Assembly (NCBI GenBank): GCA_048498035.1
Contig: JBEHYT010000005.1
Coordinates: 62,001-126,000 of the forward strand
Length of the DNA stretch: 64,000 nt
Source: CADEDV01 sp048498035
GTDB lineage: Bacteria > Bacteroidota > Bacteroidia > Chitinophagales > Chitinophagaceae
Direction of reading: 5' to 3'
In this document: positions 18,622-26,664 of the stretch, in pieces
How positions within the stretch are numbered: the stretch's first letter is position 1
Layout: each line of letters begins with the position of its first letter
Made by a program: the position numbers and the translations under genes
The notes under the pieces: generated by a model
What the model saw: only the letters and a program-made list of their open reading frames with translations
Told to the model about the DNA's origin: nothing
Databases searched by the model: none

Positions 18622-20733
18622 TTAGCTTACGCCGGCGCCGTTGTTGATCGCCTGCTCGGGATTTACGAAGTGAAGTTTTCCCGCCGCGTCTTCAGCCATC
18701 AGGATCATCCCATTGCTTTCAATTCCACGCATTTTCCGGGGCGCCAGGTTGGTTACCACCACTACCTGCTTGCCAATAATTTCTTCCGGTTGGTAGTGCA
18801 AAGCGATACCCGATACAATGGTCCGTTTTTCGCTACCCAGGTCCACTTCCAGCTTCAGCAGTTTATCGGCCTTGGCCACTTTTTCTGCCTGTGTAATGGT
18901 GGCCACTTTCAGGTCGAGCTTGGCAAAATCATCGTAAACAATTTCGGCTTTGGCGGTTGTTTCCTGCACCACAGGAGGAGTTGTTGCTGCTGCTGTAGCA
19001 ACCAGGAGACCAGCTTTTAATTTTTCAACCTGCTCACTGATTTCTGCATCTTCTATCTTGCGAAACAGGAGTTGGGGTTCGCGCAGGCTGTATCCTACAC
19101 TCAATAACTTCAACTTACCGGCATTTTCCCAATCCAGCATCTTGTCTACAACCTTCATCATGTGCAACATCGTCCGTGCGGTGTTGGGCAGGAAGGGATT
19201 GATTAACACCGCCAGGTTGGCTGTTAATTGCAAACACAGGTGCAGACAGTTGTCAATCAACAGCTGCGCATCTGGTTCCTGCTCCAATTTTTTTGCAACA
19301 ATCCAGGGTTGCTTTTCCTGCATATATTTATTACCCTTTCGCGCAAGATCGATCACATCAAAAAGCGCTTCCCTGAACTGGTAATGTTCCAGTTTTTCCT
19401 CCACGCGCAACTTTACCTGGGCTATATCTTCTGCCAGTTGGCGGTCCGTATCATCCATCACAGCTGCATGCAGCGGAGGCACTTTGCCTTTACACAATTT
19501 GTGCATCAGCACAAAGGTGCGGTTCACAAAATTTCCAAAAATAGCTACCAGTTCACTATTTACTGCTTCCTGGAAGCCTTTCCAGGTAAACTCACTGTCT
19601 TTTGTTTCAGGCGCAATCTGTGTCAGGTAATACCGCAACATATCTACACACTGCCCGCCGCCATTTTCTTTCTTCACAAAGTCGCGGATATAATCACGCA
19701 TTTCCAGCTTCCAGTTCCGGCTGGTGCTCATCTTGTCACCTTCCAGGTTCAGAAATTCATTGGCCGGAACATTCGCAGGCAAAATGTTGCCGTGCAGCTT
19801 CAGCATCACCGGGAAAATAATACAGTGAAACACGATATTGTCCTTCCCGATAAAATGCACCAGTTGCGTGTCTTTATCATACCAGTACGGCTTCCAATCG
19901 CGATCGTTATCAATTGCCCATTGGCGGGTAGCACTGATATAGCCAATCGGCGCATCAAACCAAACATACAACACTTTGCCATCCGCCTCCGGGAGTGGTA
20001 CTTTAATACCCCAATCCAGGTCGCGCGTAACGGCGCGGGACTGCAAACCGCCTTCAATCCAGCTTTTGCACTGGCCTACAACAGTCGGGCGCCAGTCATC
20101 TTTATGTTCTTTCAGGATCCATTCCCGTAAAAATTCTTCATGACGGCCCAGCGGCAGGTACCAGTGCGTCGTTTTTCGTTTCACCGGCGGCTGGCCGCTT
20201 AATGTACTTACCGGGTTGATCAATTCATCCGGGCTCAATGAGGTGCCACAGTTTTCACACTGATCGCCAAAAGCGCGGTCGCTTCCGCAATTGGGACAGG
20301 TTCCCCTGATATACCGGTCTGCCAAAAATGTTTTGGCCTGCTCATCGTAATATTGTTCTGTTTCTTTTGTTTCCAGTTCTCCGCGTTCATGCAGGTAAGT
20401 AAAAAATTCCTGTGCTGTTTCATGGTGCAGGGGTGAACTAGTGCGGTGATAAATATCAAAGCTGATGGAGAGATCGGCAAAATCCTCCTTCATTGCTTCG
20501 TGGTATTTATCAATAATTGCCTGCGGCGATGTGTGCTCCTTCATCGCCTGGATCGGGATTGCCGTGCCATGTTCATCACTTCCGCACACAAACACTACGT
20601 CTCGCTTTTGAGCGCGCAAATAACGCGTATAAATATCTGCAGGAATATAAGCGCCGGCCAGGTGGCCCACATGTTTCAGCCCATTGGCATAGGGGAGGGC
20701 TGAGGTAACCAGGTATCGTTTTGGAGTACTCAT
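18622..20733 (-). CDS. metG: Methionyl-tRNA synthetase with C-terminal tRNA-binding domain
   Basis: 703 residues from the ATG at 20733 (MSTPKRYLVTSALPYANG); an 18-codon upstream extension exists but is not homologous-looking. The HIGH-type motif is HVGH at 21-24, the zinc knuckle is CPNCGSDRAF with DQCENCG, and the adenylate-binding KMSTS motif follows LEGD. The last ~110 residues are a Trbp111-like tRNA-binding fold (DFAKLDLKVATI). It charges tRNA-Met in the cytosol and is essential. A textbook TTG-N20-TATTTTTG promoter ends only 7 nt before this ATG, implying an almost leaderless mRNA. A terminator follows the gene, so it is monocistronic. Confidence 0.98.
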   Translation of the reverse strand: MSTPKRYLVTSALPYANGLKHVGHLAGAYIPADIYTRYLRAQKRDVVFVCGSDEHGTAIPIQAMKEHTSPQAIIDKYHEAMKEDFADLSISFDIYHRTSSPLHHETAQEFFTYLHERGELETKETEQYYDEQAKTFLADRYIRGTCPNCGSDRAFGDQCENCGTSLSPDELINPVSTLSGQPPVKRKTTHWYLPLGRHEEFLREWILKEHKDDWRPTVVGQCKSWIEGGLQSRAVTRDLDWGIKVPLPEADGKVLYVWFDAPIGYISATRQWAIDNDRDWKPYWYDKDTQLVHFIGKDNIVFHCIIFPVMLKLHGNILPANVPANEFLNLEGDKMSTSRNWKLEMRDYIRDFVKKENGGGQCVDMLRYYLTQIAPETKDSEFTWKGFQEAVNSELVAIFGNFVNRTFVLMHKLCKGKVPPLHAAVMDDTDRQLAEDIAQVKLRVEEKLEHYQFREALFDVIDLARKGNKYMQEKQPWIVAKKLEQEPDAQLLIDNCLHLCLQLTANLAVLINPFLPNTARTMLHMMKVVDKMLDWENAGKLKLLSVGYSLREPQLLFRKIEDAEISEQVEKLKAGLLVATAAATTPPVVQETTAKAEIVYDDFAKLDLKVATITQAEKVAKADKLLKLEVDLGSEKRTIVSGIALHYQPEEIIGKQVVVVTNLAPRKMRGIESNGMILMAEDAAGKLHFVNPEQAINNGAGVS

Positions 20734-20740
20734 CGGGTTG

Positions 20741-20771
20741 CAAAAATACCGCAATGCCCGCCCATTGCCAA
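20741..20771 (-). promoter_or_regulatory. Bacteroidota-type promoter of metG
   Basis: On the minus strand, TTG (20769-20771), a 20-nt spacer, then TATTTTTG (20741-20748). This fits the primary sigma consensus TTG-N19/21-TAnnTTTG. The start codon at 20733 lies 7 nt after the motif. Confidence 0.75.
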
Positions 20772-20853
20772 ACCCGCGTGTTTTCATTCATCACTTTAAC
20801 AACCGGCTTTGAAAACCGTTCCGCAAATCCGTACTTTGTCAAAAATCCGCATC

Positions 20854-21765
20854 ATGATCAAATTCCCGCCATACCTGGAAAAAGGAGCAACCATCGGTAT
20901 TATCTGCCCTGCGGGGGCCATGCCTGTAGAGCGTGTATCGGAATGCATCCGTGTGCTGAATGAAGATTGGGGGTTCAGGACCAAAGTGGGAAAAACGGTG
21001 GGCACGCAGTTCAATTATTTTTCAGGAACCGATGAGGAACGCCTGGCAGACCTGCAGGAAATGCTGGATGATCCCGACATCGATGCTATTCTCTGCGGCC
21101 GCGGGGGATATGGTATGGGCCGGATCATCGACCGGGTAAATTTTGCCCGGTTTAAGAAGAAACCCAAATGGATCATTGGCTTCAGTGATATTACCGTATT
21201 GCATTCGCATATCTATACCAATTTCGGCATTTCTACCCTCCATGCACCCATGGCGGCGGCCTTCATCGACGAAGGCTATAAAAGCGAATACGTCCAATCC
21301 CTGCAAAAAGCGCTGGTTGGGGAAAAGATCAGGTACACGGTACCGGTACATGAACTAAACCGGCGCGGGGAAGCGTCTGGTGAACTGGTAGGCGGCAACC
21401 TGGCACTGCTGGCCCACCTGGTAGGTACGCGGTCAGACCTGAAAACCAAAGGCCGCATTCTTTTTATTGAAGACGTGGGAGAATATATCTATAACGTAGA
21501 CCGGATGTTTTACCAGCTCAAACGGAGCGGCAAACTGGACCGCCTGGCCGGGCTCATCATTGGCGGTTTCACCGATATGAAAGACACGGAAAGGCCATTT
21601 GGAAAAACGGTGTATGAACTGGTGAGCGACCTGGTGGCCGAATATGATTACCCGGTATGCTACGGCTTCCCGGTAAGTCATGACCCCGAAAATTACGCAC
21701 TGAAAGTGGGAGCAGGGTACCGGTTTAAAGTCGGACGCTCCAAAGTGCAGCTGAACGAGCGATAG
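20854..21765 (+). CDS. ldcA: S66 family LD-carboxypeptidase
   Basis: 303 residues from the ATG at 20854; an in-frame ATG at 20809 would add 15 codons that overlap the metG promoter region. Family signatures: GIICPAG near the N-terminus, RGGYG at about 83, the nucleophile S111 in GFSDIT, a glutamate in FIEDVGE and the histidine in VSHDPENY. S66 enzymes are cytosolic serine peptidases that remove the terminal D-Ala from murein tetrapeptides during wall recycling. The gene is divergent from metG and precedes oxyR. All three catalytic residues are visible, so activity is likely. Confidence 0.92.
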   Translation: MIKFPPYLEKGATIGIICPAGAMPVERVSECIRVLNEDWGFRTKVGKTVGTQFNYFSGTDEERLADLQEMLDDPDIDAILCGRGGYGMGRIIDRVNFARFKKKPKWIIGFSDITVLHSHIYTNFGISTLHAPMAAAFIDEGYKSEYVQSLQKALVGEKIRYTVPVHELNRRGEASGELVGGNLALLAHLVGTRSDLKTKGRILFIEDVGEYIYNVDRMFYQLKRSGKLDRLAGLIIGGFTDMKDTERPFGKTVYELVSDLVAEYDYPVCYGFPVSHDPENYALKVGAGYRFKVGRSKVQLNER

Positions 21766-21810
21766 ATATTATCAATAAATTTTATAGCTTCATAGTTAAA
21801 ATCTATTACT

Positions 21811-22749
21811 ATGACGCTTGTGCAATTAGAGTATGTAGTGGCTGTAGATACTTACCAGCATTTTGCGGTGGCTGCCAGCCATTGTTTTGTTACCCAGCCC
21901 ACCCTTAGCATGCAGATCCATAAACTGGAGCAAGAATTGGAGATTAACATCTTCGACCGCTCCAAGCAACCGGTGGTTCCTACAGAGCCAGGCAAGGAAT
22001 TTATCATACTGGCCCGGCGCGTGCTGGCAGAGCGGGATCATTTGTTGCAGGTGATAAGGGATCGCAATAATATATTAAGTGGTGAACTGCGGCTCGGCAT
22101 TATTCCCACGCTGGCGCCCTACCTGCTTCCCCTGTTTGTTACTCATTTCACGCGTCGGCACCCCAGTGTCAAGCTCACGGTGTCGGAAATGACCACGGAG
22201 GTATTGATCGCCCGGCTCCGGGAGGGTCGTATCGATGCCGGCATACTGGTAACGCCGCTCCAGGAAAACGGGATCCGTGAAATTCCCCTGTTTTATGAAG
22301 AATTGGTGGCCTATGTATCCAGGAAAAATGCTGCCTACCGGAAAACCTATGTGCTACCGCAGGATATCGATCCAAACAAACTCTGGTTGCTGGAAGAGGG
22401 ACATTGTTTCCGGTCGCAGATCGTAAACCTGTGCGAGCTTCGAAAAGCTTCGTTCCACGGAAGTCATTTTGAATACGAAGCCGGCAGCGTTGAAACGCTG
22501 AAGCGCATGGTGGAGTTAAATGATGGTATCACGATATTGCCGGAGCTGGCCACTCTCAACCTGACGGCCCGGCAGGCGGGGATGGTGCGTCATTTTAAAA
22601 AGCCAGTGCCCGTGCGTGAAGTGAGTCTCGTAATTCACCGGGATGTGGTGAAGAAGAAACTGGTAGATGCCCTGCAGGCAGAGATCCTGGCCGCCATTCC
22701 CAGGAAAATGGAGAAAAGCGACAACCGGCAGGTGGTTGAAATAGAATAG
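21811..22749 (+). CDS. oxyR: Hydrogen-peroxide-sensing LysR-type regulator OxyR
   Basis: 312 residues: an N-terminal LysR winged helix (about 1-60, FAVAASHCFVTQPTLSMQI) and a substrate-binding-like regulatory domain. The two redox cysteines are at 199 and 208 (GHCFRSQIVNLC), the same spacing and by my count the same numbering as in E. coli OxyR. This distinguishes it from other LysR proteins and supports disulfide switching by peroxide. It stands alone; no catalase, Dps or alkyl hydroperoxide reductase gene is adjacent. The nearest peroxide gene in the window is the distant 1-Cys peroxiredoxin. The stop is followed by a nested palindrome. Confidence 0.93.
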   Translation: MTLVQLEYVVAVDTYQHFAVAASHCFVTQPTLSMQIHKLEQELEINIFDRSKQPVVPTEPGKEFIILARRVLAERDHLLQVIRDRNNILSGELRLGIIPTLAPYLLPLFVTHFTRRHPSVKLTVSEMTTEVLIARLREGRIDAGILVTPLQENGIREIPLFYEELVAYVSRKNAAYRKTYVLPQDIDPNKLWLLEEGHCFRSQIVNLCELRKASFHGSHFEYEAGSVETLKRMVELNDGITILPELATLNLTARQAGMVRHFKKPVPVREVSLVIHRDVVKKKLVDALQAEILAAIPRKMEKSDNRQVVEIE

Positions 22750-22754
22750 CGCCG

Positions 22755-22841
22755 AAAAATGAATAGTGAAAAGTGAATAGTGAATAGATGAAAATTAATA
22801 GATAAAAACTATCATCTGTTCTCTATTAACTATTCATTTTT
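22755..22841. repeat. Nested palindrome with GTGAATA heptamers
   Basis: Perfect 13-bp outer arms AAAAATGAATAGT (22755-22767) and ACTATTCATTTTT (22829-22841) enclose inner arms TTAATAGA (22795) and TCTATTAA (22822). The left side contains several GTGAATA-type heptamers. It could act as a terminator for oxyR but has the look of a repetitive extragenic element. Confidence 0.7.
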
Positions 22842-23126
22842 ATCCACTGTTGTCGAGTGAAAATGAAAATCCAACTTAGCGCCGGTTGACTGAGCCTGAA
22901 AATCAAATCGTATTGGATCCGCTCTTTGTCCAAGTTAAAGGCAGACCCACGTGTTCAAAAGTGGCATCGATTTCAGCTGTCCGATAAAGTCTCCCTTGAA
23001 TTAGAATAGAGTAAAGGTCGGTCTGCTTAAATCAACTTGTTCATTATGAATATTTAAAAACGTAATCGTTTCGAATATTTTGTTTATTTCGTTTTTTTCG
23101 TTTAAATTTGATTAACTCTATTTACT
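22842..23126. other. AT-rich intergenic region upstream of the toxin-antitoxin genes
   Basis: No coding potential is seen. The last ~80 bp are strongly AT-rich with three TCGTTT repeats (near 23063-23103), ending just before the antitoxin start; this is a plausible autoregulatory operator-promoter. A short inverted pair GCAGACC/GGTCTGC occurs in the middle. Confidence 0.4.
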
Positions 23127-23582
23127 ATGACTGTTGTATCTCATCCCCGGAGGCCTTCAAAAGCGGAGCAAAAGATTGCGGCAAAATCATTTGCCATATT
23201 ATCATCTGCCATGGAACAGATCAGCTCGGAGCAACCTGAAATTGAATTGGAAGAAACCGGAAAAAAAATCAAAATTCCATTAAGCGCATTAAAGCTATTA
23301 GAGGAAATATTGAAGTCGATGAGTCAGGGAAAATTAATTTCTATTGTTCCCCTGGCTACTGAGTTAACTACTCAGGCCGCAGCTGAGATACTTGGTTGTT
23401 CAAGACCTCATCTTGTAAAGTTGCTCGAAGAAGGCAAGATCGAATTTACAAAAGTGGGTAAGCACAGGAGGATAAGGTTTGAAGATGTTTTTAATTACAA
23501 AAACCTCATGAAAACGCAACAGAAGAAGCATATTATCGATATTATGTCCGCTGACGAAGAATCTGGTTTGTATGATTCATAG
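23127..23582 (+). CDS. Excisionase-family HTH protein, probable antitoxin
   Basis: 151 residues. The N-terminal half is helical and charged; residues about 80-123 form a MerR/excisionase-type winged helix (TTQAAAEILGCSRPHLVKLL ... GKHRRIRFED). The last ~28 residues form an acidic tail that could wrap a toxin. Its stop lies inside the PIN-domain gene (11-nt overlap), the usual organisation of a type II toxin-antitoxin pair. It probably represses its own promoter alone and with the toxin. The helix-turn-helix call is firm; the antitoxin role is inferred from coupling to the PIN gene. Confidence 0.82.
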   Translation: MTVVSHPRRPSKAEQKIAAKSFAILSSAMEQISSEQPEIELEETGKKIKIPLSALKLLEEILKSMSQGKLISIVPLATELTTQAAAEILGCSRPHLVKLLEEGKIEFTKVGKHRRIRFEDVFNYKNLMKTQQKKHIIDIMSADEESGLYDS

Positions 23583-24135
23583 TATCAGATTCATTGCCGT
23601 GCTGGATACCAATGTTATTTATCCGCTTGTAGTAAGAGATCTTTTGTTTTGGTTTGCTTATTACGAGTTGTACACGCCGAAGTGGAGCGAGCATATTTTT
23701 GACGAATGGAAAAGAGTAATGCTGGCGAAGGGAATTCCGGAACCAGATGCAAATCGAAGAATCGAAAAGGCAAACATGGCTTTTCCTGATGCACGTGTAA
23801 CGAATTATAGAGGATTAATTGATCATTTGCAATTACCAGATAAAGACGATCGCCATGTTCTTGCTGCGGCAATTAAAACAAATGCCAATATAATAGTCAC
23901 CAATAATTTAAAACACTTCCCACCGGATTATCTTCAATCTTTTGGTCTTTCTGCAAAGACGGCCGACGATTTTTTGACAGATATCATTGATCTAAACCAC
24001 GAGCAGTCTGTCGCTGCGTTTAAAGAAATGGTCTTGAATAAAACAAATCCGAAGTACGATGAGCTGGAGATATTAAACCAACTGAGAAAAGCAAATCTGA
24101 TGGATTGCGCTAACTATCTCCACGCCCTTTTATAA
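23572..24135 (+). CDS. PIN-domain protein, probable ribonuclease toxin
   Basis: 187 residues. The PIN acidic site is complete: D12 in VLDTN, E45 in FDEW, D90/D92/D93 in PDKDD, and N111 in VTNN. PIN toxins cleave RNA in a metal-dependent way. The protein is longer than VapC (about 130): the C-terminal ~65 residues form an additional helical region. It overlaps the HTH gene by 11 nt and ends just before a convergent hydrolase gene. It belongs to the excisionase-PIN pairs common in diverse bacteria. Toxicity and target RNA cannot be read from sequence. Confidence 0.85.
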   Translation: MIHSIRFIAVLDTNVIYPLVVRDLLFWFAYYELYTPKWSEHIFDEWKRVMLAKGIPEPDANRRIEKANMAFPDARVTNYRGLIDHLQLPDKDDRHVLAAAIKTNANIIVTNNLKHFPPDYLQSFGLSAKTADDFLTDIIDLNHEQSVAAFKEMVLNKTNPKYDELEILNQLRKANLMDCANYLHALL

Positions 24136-24162
24136 AAAATGTAGTGTTCCAGAGCAAATTTT

Positions 24163-24972
24163 TTACTTTTCCAGCAACGAATCAAGATGCTGCGTCACCT
24201 GTTCAAATTTGAACAAATCGTTATGGTGACCACCTTCTACCGTTACAAATTCATCCCCCTTCTTTAACAAAGGCATCAGTTGTTGGGCATTGCTGTACAT
24301 AATAACTCCGTCTGCCGTGCCGTGAAAAATAGTTACGGGTACGGTTACATAACCAAGGTACCGGTGAAGCGGTAATTCATAATGCAACATCCACCGTACC
24401 GGGTAGATGGGGAGGAAATGACTTACCACGGAAGGAAAATCATAGTACGGTGTTTCCAATATCAACCGCTTGCACGGATTATAGGCGGCAAGATGTGTTG
24501 CTATACCCGTTCCCATACTTTTGCCATAGACAATAATACTGTCGCTGCCAAACCGTGAGCGGGCGAGTTTATAGACCAGGTCAGACCAATCATATAATTT
24601 TTGTTCCGTAAGCTTCCCCGTGCTTTTCCCAAACCCGGGGTAGTCGATCATCATCACCTCATAGCCATGTTTGGTAAAATAGGGAGGATAAGCCTCGTAC
24701 CAGGAGATATTCTTTTTATTACCATGGAAATACAGGACAATGCCCCGCGGCGTTGAATCCGGTACCAGGAAATCGACCAGGTTCAATGTATCATCTGCGT
24801 TAATGGCAAGACTAATATCCTTATGGGGAATTTGAAACTGGTATTGATGATTTCGTTTTAATGAAACGGGATGAAACAATATCCTGTCTTGCAGAAAATA
24901 AAATGCCATCCCGATTACGAGATAAATAATACCTGCCACCAGGAGCCATTTCCGAATTTTTTTCCAACGCAT
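24163..24972 (-). CDS. Membrane-anchored alpha/beta hydrolase
   Basis: 269 residues from the ATG at 24972. One N-terminal transmembrane helix (about 10-28) precedes an alpha/beta-hydrolase domain with oxyanion segment YFHGN, nucleophile serine in GKSMGTG, the acid in HGTADG and the histidine in GGHHND. It belongs to the family of serine hydrolases of BEM46/Abhd13 type. A paralogue with the same layout is encoded at 26665-27543 on the same strand, with only a lipoprotein gene between them. Substrates are unknown. A TATTTTTG promoter-like motif ends 3 nt before the ATG, so the message may be leaderless. Confidence 0.87.
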   Translation of the reverse strand: MRWKKIRKWLLVAGIIYLVIGMAFYFLQDRILFHPVSLKRNHQYQFQIPHKDISLAINADDTLNLVDFLVPDSTPRGIVLYFHGNKKNISWYEAYPPYFTKHGYEVMMIDYPGFGKSTGKLTEQKLYDWSDLVYKLARSRFGSDSIIVYGKSMGTGIATHLAAYNPCKRLILETPYYDFPSVVSHFLPIYPVRWMLHYELPLHRYLGYVTVPVTIFHGTADGVIMYSNAQQLMPLLKKGDEFVTVEGGHHNDLFKFEQVTQHLDSLLEK

Positions 24973-24996
24973 CTGCAAAAATACGACTACAATTTA

Positions 24997-25028
24997 ATTC
25001 GGTGATTCGGCGATTCGATAATTCGGCA
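24997..25028 (-). repeat. Octamer array A: four ATTCGNNN units
   Basis: ATTCG begins at 24997, 25005, 25013 and 25021, with an exact period of 8. Read on the minus strand these are CGAAT-type octamers. The array is the inverted counterpart of array B at 25286. Confidence 0.85.
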
Positions 25029-25285
25029 GTGAATGATTATGGTTTGAAGAATCATTCATTTTCACAGAATCCTTTTCCTCCATTATCGAATCATGAGAAC
25101 GAATTACAAAGCCAATGAATTTTCTATTGTGTTCCTTACGAAACCCCTGCGGGCTTTGGGTTACAAAAAGAAGTTTTTCATAAATACGGTATCGCAAAGC
25201 CTTAAGAATCGCGAGCAACGCAAGACACCTCCGCAATCCGTCGATGCTCTAATTGTCGTTTTTCATATTTTCACCTTCACATTAT
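25029..25285. other. Non-coding segment between two inverted octamer arrays
   Basis: About 257 bp with no convincing gene. It contains a hairpin GAATGATT/AATCATTC (25030-25057). Flanked by inverted octamer arrays sharing the 13-mer ATTCGGCGATTCG and its complement, it could be a small non-autonomous element. Confidence 0.4.
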
Positions 25286-25317
25286 CGAATCAGCGAATCG
25301 CCGAATTATCGAATTAT
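25286..25317 (+). repeat. Octamer array B: four CGAATNNN units
   Basis: CGAAT begins at 25286, 25294, 25302 and 25310, with an exact period of 8. It ends 5 bp before the stop codon of the lipoprotein gene. Confidence 0.85.
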
Positions 25318-25321
25318 CTGA

Positions 25322-26482
25322 TTAGAACCTGTTGAAATAGTCGCGCACACCGCACTCTGCCTTACTCTGGATTTCATCCATAATACTTCGAATAATATCG
25401 TCTTCACGGGGCGCAATAGCTTGCTGGCGATCGATTATCTTTTTGTCTTCATCACTCAGCGCGCGTGTATCACCTGTATAAGTGGCAAACTCCGTACTCC
25501 AGTAATGCTCACCCGTATAATTTTCAGACCAGGTAATACGATTGTTATAATCCCTTGCCACTACCTGTATCATCCCGTTTGATTTCATGGTGCGTTTGGT
25601 AGTCGTTATTTTGGCGCTCACCTTGGCATATTGTTTCACCACAGAATCGGGCTTTATCACGGTTTCCTTTACCACTACCTCACGGCTCACAGTGCGTGTA
25701 CTGCGTTCGTCATTGGTACGGCCGATATTCATGCTGCTAAAGCGGATTTCAATCACCTGGTCTGCCACCACCCGCCGCGCATCCGCATCAAAAGCGGAAT
25801 AGTAACGGACAAACTGGTTGCTGTTATTATTTTGCAGGTAGGTTACCATATTGTTGTCGAACGTGCGGTACCGGGTATTGTAGGAACTGTACTGGTAACT
25901 GCTCCGTTCATCAAGCGGTAATACCACCACGTTGATCACAGCGTAATTAAAAGCTTCATTCATTTTATTCTGAATGTCTACATCCCCGGGAATAAAACCC
26001 AGGGCGCTTTGGAATTCACGGTAGGCCTGGCGATAGGCCAGCTTATCATTGCCGGCATTGCTCATGAGCTGCAGCCCGCGATTGTAACGGTTGTCACCGG
26101 CTTTTTCGCGAAACTGGATCACTTCCTGGGAATAATCCCGGGGTTGCACAATCGCATACACATCGGGTGATTTACGAATTGCATCATATAACCGCTGCAG
26201 GTCGGTGTATTCTGAATACATCCATTCCCACTTCAGGTCGTTAGCACTGCTGTTGTATTTGTTTAGCTGGGTTTCATGATCCTCCACTGCAAATTTGTAA
26301 GCGCTAAGGATCACCTCCTGCAGTTTGGCATCTTTTGGATCTTTCTGCAGTTTTTTGGCGGCTACTTCTACCGCCTCATCGTAGCGGCCTTTTTCGTACA
26401 ATTTGGTGGCAGACCGGCAGGAGGCCATCAATAAGGCCATTACACCTGCGAGGAAAGAATAAGCGTAAAGTTTCAGTTTCAT
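25322..26482 (-). CDS. Conserved exported lipoprotein with TPR-like N-terminus
   Basis: 386 residues with a lipobox signal peptide (LLMASC, acylated Cys at about 22). Residues 28-75 form a TPR-like helical pair (YEKGRYDEAVEVAAKKLQKDP). The centre is rich in Tyr, Ser and Asn, followed by a beta-rich C-terminal half (VSREVVVKETVIKPDSV). I recognise the general type as a Bacteroidota lipoprotein of unknown function but cannot name a characterised family. It sits between two paralogous alpha/beta hydrolase genes on the same strand. The genes are separated by 340 and 180 bp of repeat-containing DNA, so a single operon is uncertain. Confidence 0.75.
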   Translation of the reverse strand: MKLKLYAYSFLAGVMALLMASCRSATKLYEKGRYDEAVEVAAKKLQKDPKDAKLQEVILSAYKFAVEDHETQLNKYNSSANDLKWEWMYSEYTDLQRLYDAIRKSPDVYAIVQPRDYSQEVIQFREKAGDNRYNRGLQLMSNAGNDKLAYRQAYREFQSALGFIPGDVDIQNKMNEAFNYAVINVVVLPLDERSSYQYSSYNTRYRTFDNNMVTYLQNNNSNQFVRYYSAFDADARRVVADQVIEIRFSSMNIGRTNDERSTRTVSREVVVKETVIKPDSVVKQYAKVSAKITTTKRTMKSNGMIQVVARDYNNRITWSENYTGEHYWSTEFATYTGDTRALSDEDKKIIDRQQAIAPREDDIIRSIMDEIQSKAECGVRDYFNRF

Positions 26483-26664
26483 AAATAGTCCGTTTAACAG
26501 TATGATTTCAAACGACGGCCCACGTTTTAATCCGCAATTTGAATTATAGAATCATTAACAGCAAAAATGCAGAAAGCCGGTAAATACCGCAAAACCCGCA
26601 GGATTTTCCCTGCGACGTACCGGCATGCCTTCCTGTTACTGTTGTTGTGAATGTTTACCAATTT

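Noticed and set aside
19228..20130. 300-codon plus-strand frame antisense to metG
   Set aside because: Shadow frame of an essential conserved gene with no recognisable motif.
24997..25317. CRISPR array
   Set aside because: Period 8 with 3-nt variable parts is far too short for repeats and spacers, and no cas genes are in the window.
25093..25335. 80-codon open frame between the hydrolase and lipoprotein genes
   Set aside because: It runs through octamer array B and shows no protein-like pattern.
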